DNA of 64,000 bases from Leptospira inadai serovar Lyme str. 10 (lineage in GTDB: Bacteria; Spirochaetota; Leptospiria; Leptospirales; Leptospiraceae). Under the pieces are notes generated by a model, which searched no databases, was not told where the DNA came from, and saw nothing but the letters and a program-made list of their open reading frames with translations. This document shows, one piece after another, positions 1 to 9,053 of this stretch. Every line of letters starts with the position of its first letter. The stretch's first letter is position 1. The position numbers and the translations under genes are program-made. The DNA lies in NCBI RefSeq assembly GCF_000243675.2, contig NZ_AHMM02000025.1, positions 806,001 through 870,000 on the forward strand, read 5' to 3'.

Positions 1-65
1 GAACTCGGGCGGAAACGATTCATGTCACCCACGGCGGAATCGATATGCGAGTCGTTTATTTCTAA
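1..65 (+). CDS. C-terminal end of a truncated upstream gene
   Basis: The third frame is open from the window edge and stops at TAA 63-65. The last 20 residues end in MRVVYF, which reads like ordinary protein. The other two forward frames also stay open for most of this stretch, so the frame choice is a judgement. Too little is present to name a family. Confidence 0.35.
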   Translation, partial: TRAETIHVTHGGIDMRVVYF

Positions 66-211
66 GTCGGGTCACTTCCTCTAATCCTTTGGTTTAATTA
101 CTTAACTCTCTTAAATATTTTCAAAAAGACTCGATTTTTCTCCGACATTTTTCCTACTACGGTCCGTCTATCAACTATCCGAAATGGGGTTCCCCAAAGG
201 AAAAACGATTC

Positions 212-1000
212 ATGAAAAATATCTTAATAATATTCGGCATACTGATGCTTATCGCAAGCTCGGTATCCGCAAAAGTAAAGACCGAGATCGTAGAATACAA
301 GCAAGGCGATACGACTTTGGAAGGTTTCTTGGCTTATCCCGAAGGAAAGGATAGAAAGGCTCCGGGAATCATTCTCGTCCACGATTGGTTCGGTTTAGGT
401 GAAAATACGAAAGCAAGGGCAAAACAACTTGCGGCTCTAGGTTATGTAGCTTTTGCTGCGGACATTTACGGAAAAGGAATAAGGCCGAAGTCGAACGAAG
501 AGGCGGCTAAATTGGCCGGCTCCTTCAGAGAGGGTGATCGAAAATTACTTCGTGCCAGAGCCCAGGCGGCCTTAGACACTTTAAAGAGTCAGTCGAATGT
601 CGATGCCGATAATTTAGCGATTCTCGGCTATTGCTTCGGGGGAACCGCAGCCCTGGAACTCGCCCGTACAGGGGCGCCTCTAAAAGGTACGATCAGTTTT
701 CACGGCGGTTTATCGACTCCGAAACCGGAAGAATCGAACGCAATTAAAGGCAAGGTCTTGGCGATGCATGGTGCCGATGACCCGTTCGTTAAAGCCGAAG
801 AAGTTGCCGCATTTCAAGAGGAAATGAGAAAGGCAAAGATAGACTGGCAATTCGTTTCCTACGGGGGAGCCGTTCATTCCTTCACGATTAAGGAAGCCGG
901 AAACGATAATTCAAAGGGCGCAGCATATAACGAAAAGGCGGATCATCGCTCTTGGATCGAATTACGGAATTTTCTACAGGAAATTTTTCCGTCCAAATAG
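212..1000 (+). CDS. Exported dienelactone hydrolase family protein
   Basis: 262-aa alpha/beta hydrolase. Residues 1-20 form a signal peptide with a hydrophobic core and an SVSA end, so the enzyme is probably periplasmic. The nucleophile elbow is GYCFGG with Cys141, the cysteine type typical of dienelactone hydrolases. The acid is Asp189 or Asp190 in GADDPF and the base is His222 in GAVHSF, so the Cys-Asp-His triad is complete. The family hydrolyses cyclic lactone esters; the substrate here cannot be told from sequence. An AAAGGA ribosome site precedes the ATG. It stands alone with its own 5' region of about 145 bases and no operon partner. Confidence 0.85.
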   Translation: MKNILIIFGILMLIASSVSAKVKTEIVEYKQGDTTLEGFLAYPEGKDRKAPGIILVHDWFGLGENTKARAKQLAALGYVAFAADIYGKGIRPKSNEEAAKLAGSFREGDRKLLRARAQAALDTLKSQSNVDADNLAILGYCFGGTAALELARTGAPLKGTISFHGGLSTPKPEESNAIKGKVLAMHGADDPFVKAEEVAAFQEEMRKAKIDWQFVSYGGAVHSFTIKEAGNDNSKGAAYNEKADHRSWIELRNFLQEIFPSK

Positions 1001-1227
1001 TTTTTAGATTCGATAACCCGTCAGCGGAGGATTGAAAAGAGCCGTTGATGGGTCGTGTATCAAGATTTTTACGTTTGTTTCCTTTCCGATGGGCATCCGG
1101 AATCGAATGAAGAAAGGTTTAGGATCCGATCTTGAACGATAGCCGATCGCTCTGGAAGTTCGGAAAGAAATCTTACTTCGCAGTTTTTTTCCTTTAAGAA
1201 TATCAAAATACCCGGCAAAATGCCCTC

Positions 1228-2256
1228 ATGATCCGCACTGTTTATAGAGTCGATACGAAAGGATCTTTGGATCATTTGGAAAGACGGGAGGAAGAACTTT
1301 CCGACCCGGGAGAAAGCGAAGTCACTGTGGAAGTTCATGCCATAGGTTTGAACTTTGCGGATATTTTTGCCATCCAAGGACTTTACAGCGCCGCTCCGAA
1401 AGGTTCGTTTATTCCCGGCTTGGAATATTCAGGAAAGGTGATAGCTGTCGGCAAGAAAGTAAAATTATTCCGAAAAAACGACAAAGTCATGGGAGTTTCC
1501 CGCTTCGGCGCGTATGCCGACCATCTAAATATAGATGAAAGATACATTTATAAACTCCCGCCGCGTTGGTCTTATGAACAGGGGGCCGGTTTTTTAGTTC
1601 AAGCTTTAACGGCATACTATGCTCTTCTTCCTTTAGGAAATCTTCATAAAGGTCAGACGGTCTTGATCCATAGCGCTGCCGGAGGTGTAGGAATTTATGC
1701 GAACAGAATTGCTAAAAAATTCGGAGCCTGGACCGTGGGGACGGTAGGCAATTCCTCGAAGATTTCGCTTTTAGAAAAGGAAAGATATGATTCCTGGATT
1801 ATTCGCTCGTCTAGTTTCCCTCAGGAGCTAAAAACCGCTTTAGGCGGACGGGAATTGAATTTAGTTTTGGAGTGTATCGGCGGAAGAATCTTTCAGGATA
1901 GCTATCAGGCATTGGCGCCTATGGGACGAATGATCGTTTACGGCTCGGCGTCCTTCATGAGCCAAGGAGATCGAGTCAATTGGCTCTCTCTTGCCTGGAA
2001 ATATCTGACTCGTCCCAAAGTGGATCCGATGGAGATGGTCTCCGATAATAAGGCGATCCTGGGTTTTAATTTAATTTGGTTGTACGATCGGATAAGCGAA
2101 CTTTCTCGGCATATAAAGGATATGATTAAATTGAATTTGGAGCCTCCGCATATCGGTGGAATGTATTCGTTTGTGGAACTTCCGGAGGCGGTGAAATATT
2201 TTCAGACAGGACAGAGTACCGGAAAGATCGTCGTTACGTCCGGCGTTATAAGGTAA
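1228..2256 (+). CDS. MDR-family NADPH:quinone reductase (VAT-1/zeta-crystallin-like)
   Basis: 342 aa, medium-chain dehydrogenase/reductase superfamily. The N-terminal GroES-like domain has the [12 protein letters not shown] and [12 protein letters not shown] signatures. The Rossmann domain carries the cofactor-binding loop HSAAGGVG near residues 148-155. No catalytic or structural zinc cysteine cluster is visible, so this belongs to the zinc-free quinone-oxidoreductase/VAT-1 branch. Members reduce quinones or enones with NADPH. The ATG has no clear Shine-Dalgarno site, but the domain starts normally, so the start is probably right. It ends 7 bases before the prenyl synthase start and is likely co-transcribed with it. 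Confidence 0.82.
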   Translation: MIRTVYRVDTKGSLDHLERREEELSDPGESEVTVEVHAIGLNFADIFAIQGLYSAAPKGSFIPGLEYSGKVIAVGKKVKLFRKNDKVMGVSRFGAYADHLNIDERYIYKLPPRWSYEQGAGFLVQALTAYYALLPLGNLHKGQTVLIHSAAGGVGIYANRIAKKFGAWTVGTVGNSSKISLLEKERYDSWIIRSSSFPQELKTALGGRELNLVLECIGGRIFQDSYQALAPMGRMIVYGSASFMSQGDRVNWLSLAWKYLTRPKVDPMEMVSDNKAILGFNLIWLYDRISELSRHIKDMIKLNLEPPHIGGMYSFVELPEAVKYFQTGQSTGKIVVTSGVIR

Positions 2257-2263
2257 GCGACGT

Positions 2264-3214
2264 TTGGAGGCTGGAGCGAAAGAATCCGCTTTAATTTCGA
2301 TCCTCGCATTCGCAAAGAAGGAGTTCGAGAATTATCTTGAAAGCGAGGTCTATCCTCGATTTCAAAAGGAGGCGGCGCCGGAATTGGCCGAGGCGATGGA
2401 ATATAGCATCAAGGCGGGAGGCAAACGGCTTAGACCCATCTTAGCGATGGCGGCCTTCGGAGCTTTAACGAAAGATTCCCTATCGATCGCGGGTTCATTA
2501 GAGTTCCTGCATACATACAGTCTTATTCACGACGATCTTCCGAGCATGGATAACGATGATTTTCGACGCGGAATACAGACTCTACACAAGCGATATTCCG
2601 AGGCCACGGCGATATTGGCAGGGGACGCCTTGCAAGCGTATGCGTTCGAATGGTTGACTCATGCAAAAGCCGAGGTCGCCGATCCGCATTTGTATCGGGA
2701 CTTGATTCGAATTCTGCACCAGGGCGGAGGTGCCCCGGGAATGGTTTCGGGCCAGGTCTTCGATTTGGCTTTGGAGAGAAATCCTTCCTCCTTGAAGGGA
2801 AATAAAGAGGAATTACTTGCGATCACTCATCGACTCAAAACGGGAGCGTTAATTCGAGCTTCCTTACTTTTAGGAAACCGCTTAAGACAAGATCACCAAT
2901 CCAGAGCCGCGTTGCTTTCGGATTATGGAATTAAATTAGGGCTTCTGTTTCAAATTACGGATGATATTTTAGATGTGGAAGGTACTCGGGAAGACTTAGG
3001 CAAAACGCCCGGTAAGGACGATCGATCGGGAAAAATTACGTATCCCGCATTATACGGCTTGGATGAATGTAAGAAAATGGTTACGTCTCTAGTAACCGAA
3101 TTGGAAGGATTAGGAAAAAGTTTAGATAATTCGTTTTCTAGAGACGGAGCAGCTTTACAATTTCCGGATTTCTTTCAGTTACTGCCCGGAACTCTTGGCT
3201 CGAGGAAAAACTAG
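2264..3214 (+). CDS. ispA: Short-chain polyprenyl diphosphate synthase (farnesyl/geranylgeranyl type)
   Basis: 316-aa all-alpha isoprenyl synthase. The GGKRLRP substrate motif lies at residues 52-58. The first aspartate-rich motif, DDLPSMD (residues 90-96), has the long spacing of bacterial IspA-type enzymes. The second is DDILD in QITDDILDVEG. The family condenses IPP with allylic diphosphates to give C15/C20 precursors for quinone and undecaprenol synthesis; product length cannot be read from sequence. The start is TTG just after the reductase stop. The last 20 bases overlap the TlyA gene in another frame, so the two are probably translationally coupled. The C-terminus after about residue 285 lacks the usual RNR-type end and looks shaped by this overlap. 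Confidence 0.85.
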   Translation: MEAGAKESALISILAFAKKEFENYLESEVYPRFQKEAAPELAEAMEYSIKAGGKRLRPILAMAAFGALTKDSLSIAGSLEFLHTYSLIHDDLPSMDNDDFRRGIQTLHKRYSEATAILAGDALQAYAFEWLTHAKAEVADPHLYRDLIRILHQGGGAPGMVSGQVFDLALERNPSSLKGNKEELLAITHRLKTGALIRASLLLGNRLRQDHQSRAALLSDYGIKLGLLFQITDDILDVEGTREDLGKTPGKDDRSGKITYPALYGLDECKKMVTSLVTELEGLGKSLDNSFSRDGAALQFPDFFQLLPGTLGSRKN

Positions 3215-3998
3215 GCTAGATCAGCTATTGCTGGACCGGGGTTTGGCGAAGGATATCACCCTTGCCCGCAGTCTTATACTTTCCGGTTCGGTGCTTGTGA
3301 ATGATAGGGTTGTCGATAAAGTCGGGCTTCTAATTTCCGATTCGTCGGAAATTAGAATTCGGGAAATCATTCCCAAATACGTCAGTCGAGGCGCTTTCAA
3401 ACTGAAGGAAGCATTAACGAAATTTAATATTTCCGTTGATGGAAAACTATGCATCGATTGGGGCGCGTCCACCGGAGGATTTACTCAGGTTTTATTGGAG
3501 GAAGGCGCGGTCGCGATTTTTGCCTTTGACGTCGGGTACGGGCAAATGGCATCTAGAATCGCCATGGACCCCAGGGTTTCCGTACAAGATCGGTTTCATA
3601 TCCGCGATACTACTTGGGATTTATTGATTCAACTCTGGGAAAAACATTCTCCGACTCCGTTTCCGAAGGAGATTTTTTTGACGATGGATTTAAGTTTTAT
3701 TTCTCTTCGATCTGTTCTCCCGACCGTAAAGCGCCTTCATGATGAAAATCCGCGAATTTCTTGGACCGGCGTAAGCCTTTTTAAACCGCAATTCGAAGTC
3801 GAGAAATCGGATTTGGAAAAAGGAGTCGTAAAAGATCCGCGCGTTCGAGCGCGGGCCCTGCGATCATTTTTGCGATTCTTAAAATCGGAGATTGGAACAA
3901 ATCTTCACGGGCTGGTAGAATCCCCGATTGCCGGGAGAGAGGGCAATCAGGAAATTCTAGTGTACTGGACATTAGATGCGGCTCTAGATCGAGCTTAA
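3195..3998 (+). CDS. tlyA: TlyA-family rRNA 2'-O-methyltransferase / putative hemolysin
   Basis: 267 aa. An N-terminal S4 RNA-binding domain (about residues 5-65: RLDQLLLDRGLA, SGSVLVND) is followed by an FtsJ/RrmJ-type methyltransferase fold. The SAM loop is DWGASTGGFTQ (about residues 89-99), and a later TMDLSFISLR segment fits the family. TlyA enzymes methylate ribose of 16S/23S rRNA in mycobacteria, and homologues in spirochaetes have been called hemolysins; the rRNA role is the safer inference. The start is TTG inside the end of the prenyl synthase gene, the usual arrangement of these neighbours in many bacteria. It ends 3 bases into the convergent monooxygenase gene, so their 3' ends touch. 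Confidence 0.87.
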   Translation: MARGKTRLDQLLLDRGLAKDITLARSLILSGSVLVNDRVVDKVGLLISDSSEIRIREIIPKYVSRGAFKLKEALTKFNISVDGKLCIDWGASTGGFTQVLLEEGAVAIFAFDVGYGQMASRIAMDPRVSVQDRFHIRDTTWDLLIQLWEKHSPTPFPKEIFLTMDLSFISLRSVLPTVKRLHDENPRISWTGVSLFKPQFEVEKSDLEKGVVKDPRVRARALRSFLRFLKSEIGTNLHGLVESPIAGREGNQEILVYWTLDAALDRA

Positions 3999-5572
3999 CC
4001 TATTGCCGCATTCAGAGCCATCGATACTCGGGAACTCCATCCTATCCTTGCTTTTTCTCCATCCGTCCGAACGAATTCATAATCGCTAGGCTTAAGAAAG
4101 AAGGTCCTAACTTTGAATTCGAATGTGAAACCGGGCCAAAGAGTCGTGTTTCGTCCGGTACTAGTATTGTACCAGCTTATGCAACCTCCGGTCAACCAAA
4201 CCGATCGACTGAGACGATCTTGGATTTCCTGATTGTAACGATCCTGCACTTCCTTACGAACATCGATATACTTAATGTTTTTCTTTCTTAGCGCTCGAAT
4301 GCATTGTAGAGCATACTGCGCCTGGGATTCGATCATAAGAATCATGGAGCTATGTCCTAAACCGGTATTCGGTCCGACGATCATAAAGAAATTAGGGAAA
4401 CCGGAAATCGAAGTGCCGAGATACGCTTCCGCTCCGCCTTCCCAAACGTCGCTTAATAATCGGCCGTTTTTCCCGCGAATTTCAAACGGAGAAACCGCTT
4501 CGGCGGCCTGGAATCCCGTCGCGAATATGATGGCGTCGACTTTGTGCTCCTTACCGTCTTTTGTTAGAATCGAATCTCTTTTGATCTCTTGGATTCCTTC
4601 GGTAACTAAATCTACGTTTTCGCGATTCAATGCCGGATAGTAATCGTTGGAAAGTAAAATGCGTTTACAACCGATCGTATAGCTCGGAGTTACCTTTTCC
4701 CGCAACGTCGGATTCGGAATGCTTTTTGCTATGAATCGTTTCGCAAAACCTTCGAATACCTTCATCAATTTAGGGTTGATTGCGAATGCGATCACTCCCA
4801 GTTCGTTTATCCAATAGATCGCTTTACGGAATAACCAACGCAGAGGCGGGAGATATTTAAAGACTCCTTTTACGGAATTTCCGATGGAGGAATCCGGTTT
4901 CGGAATAATCCAGGGAGGAGTTCTCTGAAAGAGTTCCAGTTTACCGACTTTCGGTGCGATGGTCGGCACAATTTGAATTGCGCTCGCACCGGTTCCGATA
5001 ACTGCAACGGTTTTGCCGGTAAGATCGTAAGTATGATCCCATCGAGCCGAATGGAATTTGGCTCCTTTGAATGAATCGATTCCGGGTATTTTCGGTAAAA
5101 CCGGTCGACTCAAACCTCCGGTTCCGCCGACTAATGCGCGCGCTTGGTAGATTTCGTCGTTTTGGGTGGTTACTTTCCAAGTTCCGGTTTTCTCATCAAA
5201 GAACGCACTAGTAACTTCCTGGTTGATACGAATGTGTTGCCGGATATCGAATCTGTCCGTGCAATCGTTCATATAATTTAGAATTTCCTGCTGAGGTCCG
5301 AATAAGCGGGACCAATCCGACTTCGGCGCAAACGAATAGGAATATAAATGGGATTGCACGTCGCAGGCGGCACCGGGATAGTTATTATCTCTCCAGGTTC
5401 CGCCGATACCATTTCCTTTTTCCAAAATAATGAAAGAATCGATCCCGGCTTGTTTCAGTCGAATTCCCATGCATAGCCCTGCAAATCCGGAACCGATGAT
5501 GATTGCATCGAGAATCTTTTCCGCATTCGCTACATGGTTTTGGCTCGGTCTATCTAAGGTTTGAGCTACCAT
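3995..5572 (-). CDS. Flavin-containing monooxygenase, Baeyer-Villiger type
   Basis: 525 aa from the chosen ATG at 5572, which has AGGAGAG about ten bases upstream. The frame stays open a further 47 codons upstream, but that part has no ribosome site. The FAD loop is GSGFAG (residues 27-32) and the NADPH loop is GTGASA. The Baeyer-Villiger fingerprint FxGxxxHxxxW is present as FKGAKFHSARWD. GGTWRDNNYPGAACDV is also typical. The family inserts oxygen next to ketones or hydroxylates lipophilic substrates; the substrate is unknown. It is a monocistronic gene convergent with tlyA, and its promoter region abuts the dispersed repeat that starts at 5739. Confidence 0.85.
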   Translation of the reverse strand: MVAQTLDRPSQNHVANAEKILDAIIIGSGFAGLCMGIRLKQAGIDSFIILEKGNGIGGTWRDNNYPGAACDVQSHLYSYSFAPKSDWSRLFGPQQEILNYMNDCTDRFDIRQHIRINQEVTSAFFDEKTGTWKVTTQNDEIYQARALVGGTGGLSRPVLPKIPGIDSFKGAKFHSARWDHTYDLTGKTVAVIGTGASAIQIVPTIAPKVGKLELFQRTPPWIIPKPDSSIGNSVKGVFKYLPPLRWLFRKAIYWINELGVIAFAINPKLMKVFEGFAKRFIAKSIPNPTLREKVTPSYTIGCKRILLSNDYYPALNRENVDLVTEGIQEIKRDSILTKDGKEHKVDAIIFATGFQAAEAVSPFEIRGKNGRLLSDVWEGGAEAYLGTSISGFPNFFMIVGPNTGLGHSSMILMIESQAQYALQCIRALRKKNIKYIDVRKEVQDRYNQEIQDRLSRSVWLTGGCISWYNTSTGRNTTLWPGFTFEFKVRTFFLKPSDYEFVRTDGEKARIGWSSRVSMALNAAIG

Positions 5573-5738
5573 TTTTACTTTCTCTCCTAGGAAAGGCATA
5601 TCCAGCACTCTTAGTTGGAACGGCTTTCCGATTATATAATAACCGATCAATAAAAACCAATCGTCCAATCTTAGAATTTGCGACCGGGATTCTTGCGCTA
5701 ATTTCGAAATCAATAGGGTTTTTTCGCGATTTAGCGTT

Positions 5739-5899
5739 CAGAAGACAGAAGACAGAAGACAGAACATTGATGAGCGGAAATTCCATTCTCTAAAGAAAGA
5801 TTCTTGCGTTATCGTAGATTTTTCCGATACCTCCAGCTGCCTTCCCAACGTCTAGCAGCTTCTGTCTAGCGTGAGCAAAGCGAGCGCATCTGTCCTCTG
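5739..5899. repeat. Dispersed repeat module R1, copy a
   Basis: About 160 bp with imperfect terminal inverted repeats: CAGAAGACAGA on the left (5739-5749) and TCTGTCCTCTG on the right (5889-5899). The left end carries a GAAGACA heptamer repeated three times. The inner core (ACATTGATGAGCGGAAATTCC, AGATTCTTGCG, GTCTAGCAGCTTCTGTCTAGC) recurs at 6044-6216, 45189-45347 and 45351-45489. It has no long coding frame of its own and resembles a MITE-like element. Its boundaries are by eye. Confidence 0.75.
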
Positions 5900-6043
5900 A
5901 AAGCGGCAACGATGTGCAGGGTGCGAAGCAGTCGCAGCGCTTGCAGATAATGGTTTATGTTAAGAGACAACAGTCGCTGAGACCGGAGCGAACGCGAAGC
6001 CCGGAGCAGCGTGACCCGAACGAAGTGAAGGGGGCCGCCCGTG
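5900..6043. repeat. Dispersed repeat module R2, copy a
   Basis: About 145 bp lying between two R1 copies. It contains GGTGCGAAGCAGTCGCAGCG, a TTTATGTTAA core and GAGCAGCGTGACCCGAACGA, and ends in GGGGGCCGCCCGT. A closely matching copy lies at 46182-46325. The open frames that cross it are artefacts of a repeat without stop codons. Confidence 0.75.
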
Positions 6044-6216
6044 CTGAGGACAGACGACAGCGGACTGAGGACAGAACATTGATAAACGAAATTTCCACGT
6101 ACTAGAGAAAGATTCTTGTGTTTTAGTGGATTTTCCTCTGTCACGGCTGCCTTCCCAACGTCTAGCAGCTTCTGTCTAGCGTGAGCAAAGCGAGCGCATC
6201 TGTCTTCCGTCCTCTG
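6044..6216. repeat. Dispersed repeat module R1, copy b
   Basis: Second R1 copy, directly repeated with copy a. The left end is CTGAGGACAGA with a further GGACTGAGGACAGAAC, and the right end is TCTGTCTTCCGTCCTCTG. A further partial end (GCGTCTGTCCTCTG) follows at 6226-6239. The bases 6130-6200 are almost identical to 5828-5898, so the copies are recent or homogenised. Confidence 0.75.
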
Positions 6217-6254
6217 AAAGCGAACGCGTCTGTCCTCTGCCCGTCCTATCGGAT

Positions 6255-6629
6255 TTATTTCCTTTTTTCGGACAGATTTTTGATGTCTTTCCGCTTTAAC
6301 CATCCTTGCGGTATACAGGCCCCAAGCTCACTGTCTCCTGTCTTAAAACAGACCTTGCCACGAACACAATTCAGGTTTTCGTTACAGGTGGTGCCTAATG
6401 ATTGGTCCATTGGGTCCGGATCTAAATAATCGTCGTTCGATCTTCCGGGACTATCACCTCCTAAGCAGATTCCATACTGGGACCTTTCGGATTTAATACA
6501 GACCGCACCAGCAGTACAATCGTAATCCTGCCTACAGGCTTGCAGATCGCTAGCGAAAGTTTGTAACAGTAAGAGAACGAATACTAGAGCCGAATAGTTT
6601 ACGCTTCGAATCAATCTACTAGAAAGCAT
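6255..6629 (-). CDS. Small exported protein with two tandem cysteine motifs
   Basis: 124 aa, not assigned to a named family. A hydrophobic segment at residues 14-26 ending FASDLQA looks like a signal peptide. Two internally repeated units follow: CRQDYDCTAGAVCIK...GICL and CNENLNCVRGKVCFK...GACI. Each has four cysteines with the spacing C-x5-C-x5-C-x8/9-C. The spacing suggests small disulfide-bonded modules like those in secreted dickkopf-type cysteine domains; that comparison is inference. The C-terminus is lysine-rich. It lies downstream of the fcpA-like gene on the same strand, separated by that gene's terminator, and its 3' end runs into the dispersed repeat. Confidence 0.65.
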   Translation of the reverse strand: MLSSRLIRSVNYSALVFVLLLLQTFASDLQACRQDYDCTAGAVCIKSERSQYGICLGGDSPGRSNDDYLDPDPMDQSLGTTCNENLNCVRGKVCFKTGDSELGACIPQGWLKRKDIKNLSEKRK

Positions 6630-6850
6630 TCTTTAGGCATAAACGAAGAAACGATTGAATGCAATATTTTTCCCGCACAAGTTTCAAGCGTAGAGGAAAT
6701 TTCCTCGTCTTCAAGGAATAAGGAAAAAATGCGGATACAGGAGGAAAGCTTTAACGGTCTGTCAACGATTCACTTTCAGCGCGAAGAGTCGGAATTCTTT
6801 GAAACGGTATGAATTTTTCGAAGCGGCTAAGGCCTTCGAAATACCGAAGG

Positions 6851-6884
6851 AAATAAAAAAGCCCCGGTGTTTCCACCGAGGCTT
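6851..6884 (-). terminator. Rho-independent terminator after the fcpA-like gene
   Basis: Read on the minus strand, an 11-bp stem with one mismatch (AAGCCTCGGTG / CACCGGGGCTT) closes a GAAA loop. It is followed at once by TTTTTTATTT. It lies 25 bases after the stop codon of the gene at 6909-7832. Confidence 0.85.
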
Positions 6885-6908
6885 GATTATCTTTTTTATG
6901 AAAGAGGG

Positions 6909-7832
6909 TTAGGGGCGAACCGAAATCACCTCGTCCTTGTTAATCAAGGCTACGATGTGTTTATATTCGGGCGAATCCTTCCCGTATTTTAGTTCGGTTG
7001 CGCGGAGTAAATGGATGTTTTTCTTGTGACGGAATTTAAACATCTGATCTTCGCTTGCGCCGCCATATTTCTTGATCATGTTTTCTTCAAAGGCGTAGCA
7101 GCTTGCAAGGTACTTGTGAGCCGGGTATTCCTTCTCGTTTTCATCGACCTCGATATAAAGCTCAAGTATGGGGATACATTGAGGTAAATTCTGTAGGTCG
7201 TATTCGGTAATAATCCAAGAACGGTAGACATCCGAAAGGAGACGTTTAAACTCGGCGCGCTCGCGCAAATCCGGGTTTTTGATCTCGTCCAAATGGTTGA
7301 TGGACTTGGTAAAGTAGTTAAGGGCCTGTTGTTTTGCCTCGAGTTTCAGCCTAGAAACGACGCGATCTTCACGAGCTTTGCGGTCGACTTTTTGCCAATA
7401 CCACTTCTCGTCCAAACGCTTCTTCTCGGCTTCTTCCTTACGGTACTGCTCGACTGCTTCCCTCATCTTGAGGATGGTATTAACTCCGGATTGGTAGCTG
7501 GTTAGGGCCAGGCGGAACTTGTTGTTCGCGAAAGCCTTAGAGAGCTGATGGAGTTCTTGGAAGTTCTTGTCATAGCCTTTGAAGTCGGGGTTTTTCCAAA
7601 CAGCTTCCTGTTCTTGGATCACCTTCTTACGACGCTTCTGCTCTTCCGTAAGGTTTTTATCGTCATCCTCGGGAACAAGTTCCCCTTTAAGGAGTTCGTC
7701 GATCTTATCGGCCGCCGCTTTGGCCTCTTGCTGGTTCTGTTGTCCCCCGCCTTGCTGCTGGTTCTGTGCGAACAAGGAGAGGTTGAGTCCGACCACGGCC
7801 AGAAGAACGAAAATAGTCTTCATCACCTTCAT
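6909..7832 (-). CDS. fcpA: Flagellar coiling protein A-like flagellar sheath protein
   Basis: 307 aa from the chosen ATG at 7832. The frame extends 19 codons further upstream, but the signal peptide ([23 protein letters not shown]) begins here. The mature part is almost entirely charged alpha-helix: a [10 protein letters not shown] linker, then helices with [15 protein letters not shown] and a C-terminal TPR-like half ([27 protein letters not shown]). Length, signal peptide and composition match Leptospira FcpA as I remember it. FcpA is an abundant protein of the periplasmic flagellar filament sheath needed for filament coiling and translational motility. The gene is monocistronic and closes with a strong terminator. 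The name is from family recall, not from a database search. Confidence 0.78.
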   Translation of the reverse strand: MKVMKTIFVLLAVVGLNLSLFAQNQQQGGGQQNQQEAKAAADKIDELLKGELVPEDDDKNLTEEQKRRKKVIQEQEAVWKNPDFKGYDKNFQELHQLSKAFANNKFRLALTSYQSGVNTILKMREAVEQYRKEEAEKKRLDEKWYWQKVDRKAREDRVVSRLKLEAKQQALNYFTKSINHLDEIKNPDLRERAEFKRLLSDVYRSWIITEYDLQNLPQCIPILELYIEVDENEKEYPAHKYLASCYAFEENMIKKYGGASEDQMFKFRHKKNIHLLRATELKYGKDSPEYKHIVALINKDEVISVRP

Positions 7833-8198
7833 AGTGCTCACACCTGTGCCTTCTCTTTCATAAGATAGGATTAGAGAAAAGAACAACAAAGTCCTTTTCT
7901 CCTGTTTTACTATCGGTTCCTTAGGGTTCGAGATAAACCCACTAAGGAAAATTTTTCCCTTTTTTACCGGATAAGGGACATAACCGAAAATTCTTTTCCG
8001 ATTTAATCCGAATAGGATTCAATCGGTTTTTTCGCGTCCCGACGATCCCACCGTAGGCGGAATCGATCGACGCTTCCAAATTCCATCAAAGAACCGAGAT
8101 TGCGAGCAGATTTTTAGTAAGGCCGTGAGTTTTCCGCCTTTCCATTCGATTTTTCTTTCTTTCTCTCTCTTCTGACCCTTTCATACTGGGTCTGAAGC
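7833..8198. other. Divergent intergenic region, no gene seen
   Basis: 366 bases between the fcpA-like gene and the DnaC-like gene, which are transcribed away from each other. Promoters for both must lie here. I see AT-rich stretches but no promoter pair close enough to consensus to call, and no convincing small gene. Confidence 0.5.
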
Positions 8199-9053
8199 AT
8201 GAACTTGAACGATTTAACCCCGATTCGGGCAGGATCTCCCAGCTGTAAAATTTGCGGAGGAGTGGGTTTTCTTTTGGAGGAAAACGTTAGAAACTCTTCC
8301 TCGGGAGTTTTATTACTCTGCTCTTGCATGAGCGAATCCTGTCGAACCTGTGATTCGAAAGGCAGACCTCCTTTCATGGTTTATGATGAAAGTCAAAATA
8401 GGATGATGTCCTGCGTCTGTCACGATGCCCGCATCGAATTGGACCGCATCGAGGCTTTGGTTAAGAAAGCGGGGATTCCTGCAAAGTATAGATATCGAAC
8501 CCTGGATAGAATGGACACCAGCGAGATGTCCTTTTTGATCGCCCACGATTGGGCTCACGAATTGGTCATGAAATGGGAGGGACGAGGAAGGTCGGCTCAG
8601 GGTTTGTATCTTTGGGGAAACACCGGATCGGGAAAAACGTTGCTCGCCTGCGCCATATTAAACGAATTAATTTTACGTTATGGAATGGAATGCAAATACG
8701 CTAAAATCAACCGGGATTTTCTTTCTGCGATCCGCGATACCTATCAAAAAGAGAGCGAGATCCACGGAATGGAACAGACGATCAAAAGACAATTCATGGA
8801 AGTGGAAGTTCTGGTATTGGACGATTTCGGTGCCAACAAAGAATCGGATTGGGCGAATTCCCAACTTTATGATTTAATCGATTCCAGGTACGAGGAGGAG
8901 AAAGTCACGGTACTGACCTCGAATATCTCCTTGTCCGATTGGAAAGACAAGGCTGAGGGTAGAATCTTTTCCCGCTTAATGGAGATGACCAAGGAAATCC
9001 ATCTGGATTGTCCCGATTACCGACTCAGTCATTCGGTTCACACGGAGGCATAA
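8199..9053 (+). CDS. DnaC/IstB-like AAA+ ATPase with N-terminal zinc-finger-like region
   Basis: 284 aa. Residues 16-76 hold paired cysteines (CKICGG, CSC, CRTC, CVCH), which look like a zinc-binding region. The AAA+ core follows: Walker A GNTGSGKT (residues 140-147), Walker B VLVLDDFG, a sensor VLTSN motif and an arginine-rich end. DnaC/IstB/DnaI-type ATPases load the replicative helicase or assist transposition. With no transposase next to it and folK-panB downstream, a helicase-loader-like housekeeping role is the more likely inference. Its TAA overlaps the folK ATG (TAATG), so translation of the two is coupled. Confidence 0.75.
   Translation: MNLNDLTPIRAGSPSCKICGGVGFLLEENVRNSSSGVLLLCSCMSESCRTCDSKGRPPFMVYDESQNRMMSCVCHDARIELDRIEALVKKAGIPAKYRYRTLDRMDTSEMSFLIAHDWAHELVMKWEGRGRSAQGLYLWGNTGSGKTLLACAILNELILRYGMECKYAKINRDFLSAIRDTYQKESEIHGMEQTIKRQFMEVEVLVLDDFGANKESDWANSQLYDLIDSRYEEEKVTVLTSNISLSDWKDKAEGRIFSRLMEMTKEIHLDCPDYRLSHSVHTEA

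Noticed and set aside
5866..6303. 145-codon minus-strand open frame across the R1/R2 repeats
   Set aside because: It follows the repeat, is mostly arginine/serine/leucine, and is matched by a similar artefact at 46143-46364.
8313..8558. Antisense open frame over the DnaC-like gene
   Set aside because: Shadow of a well-supported gene; composition not protein-like.
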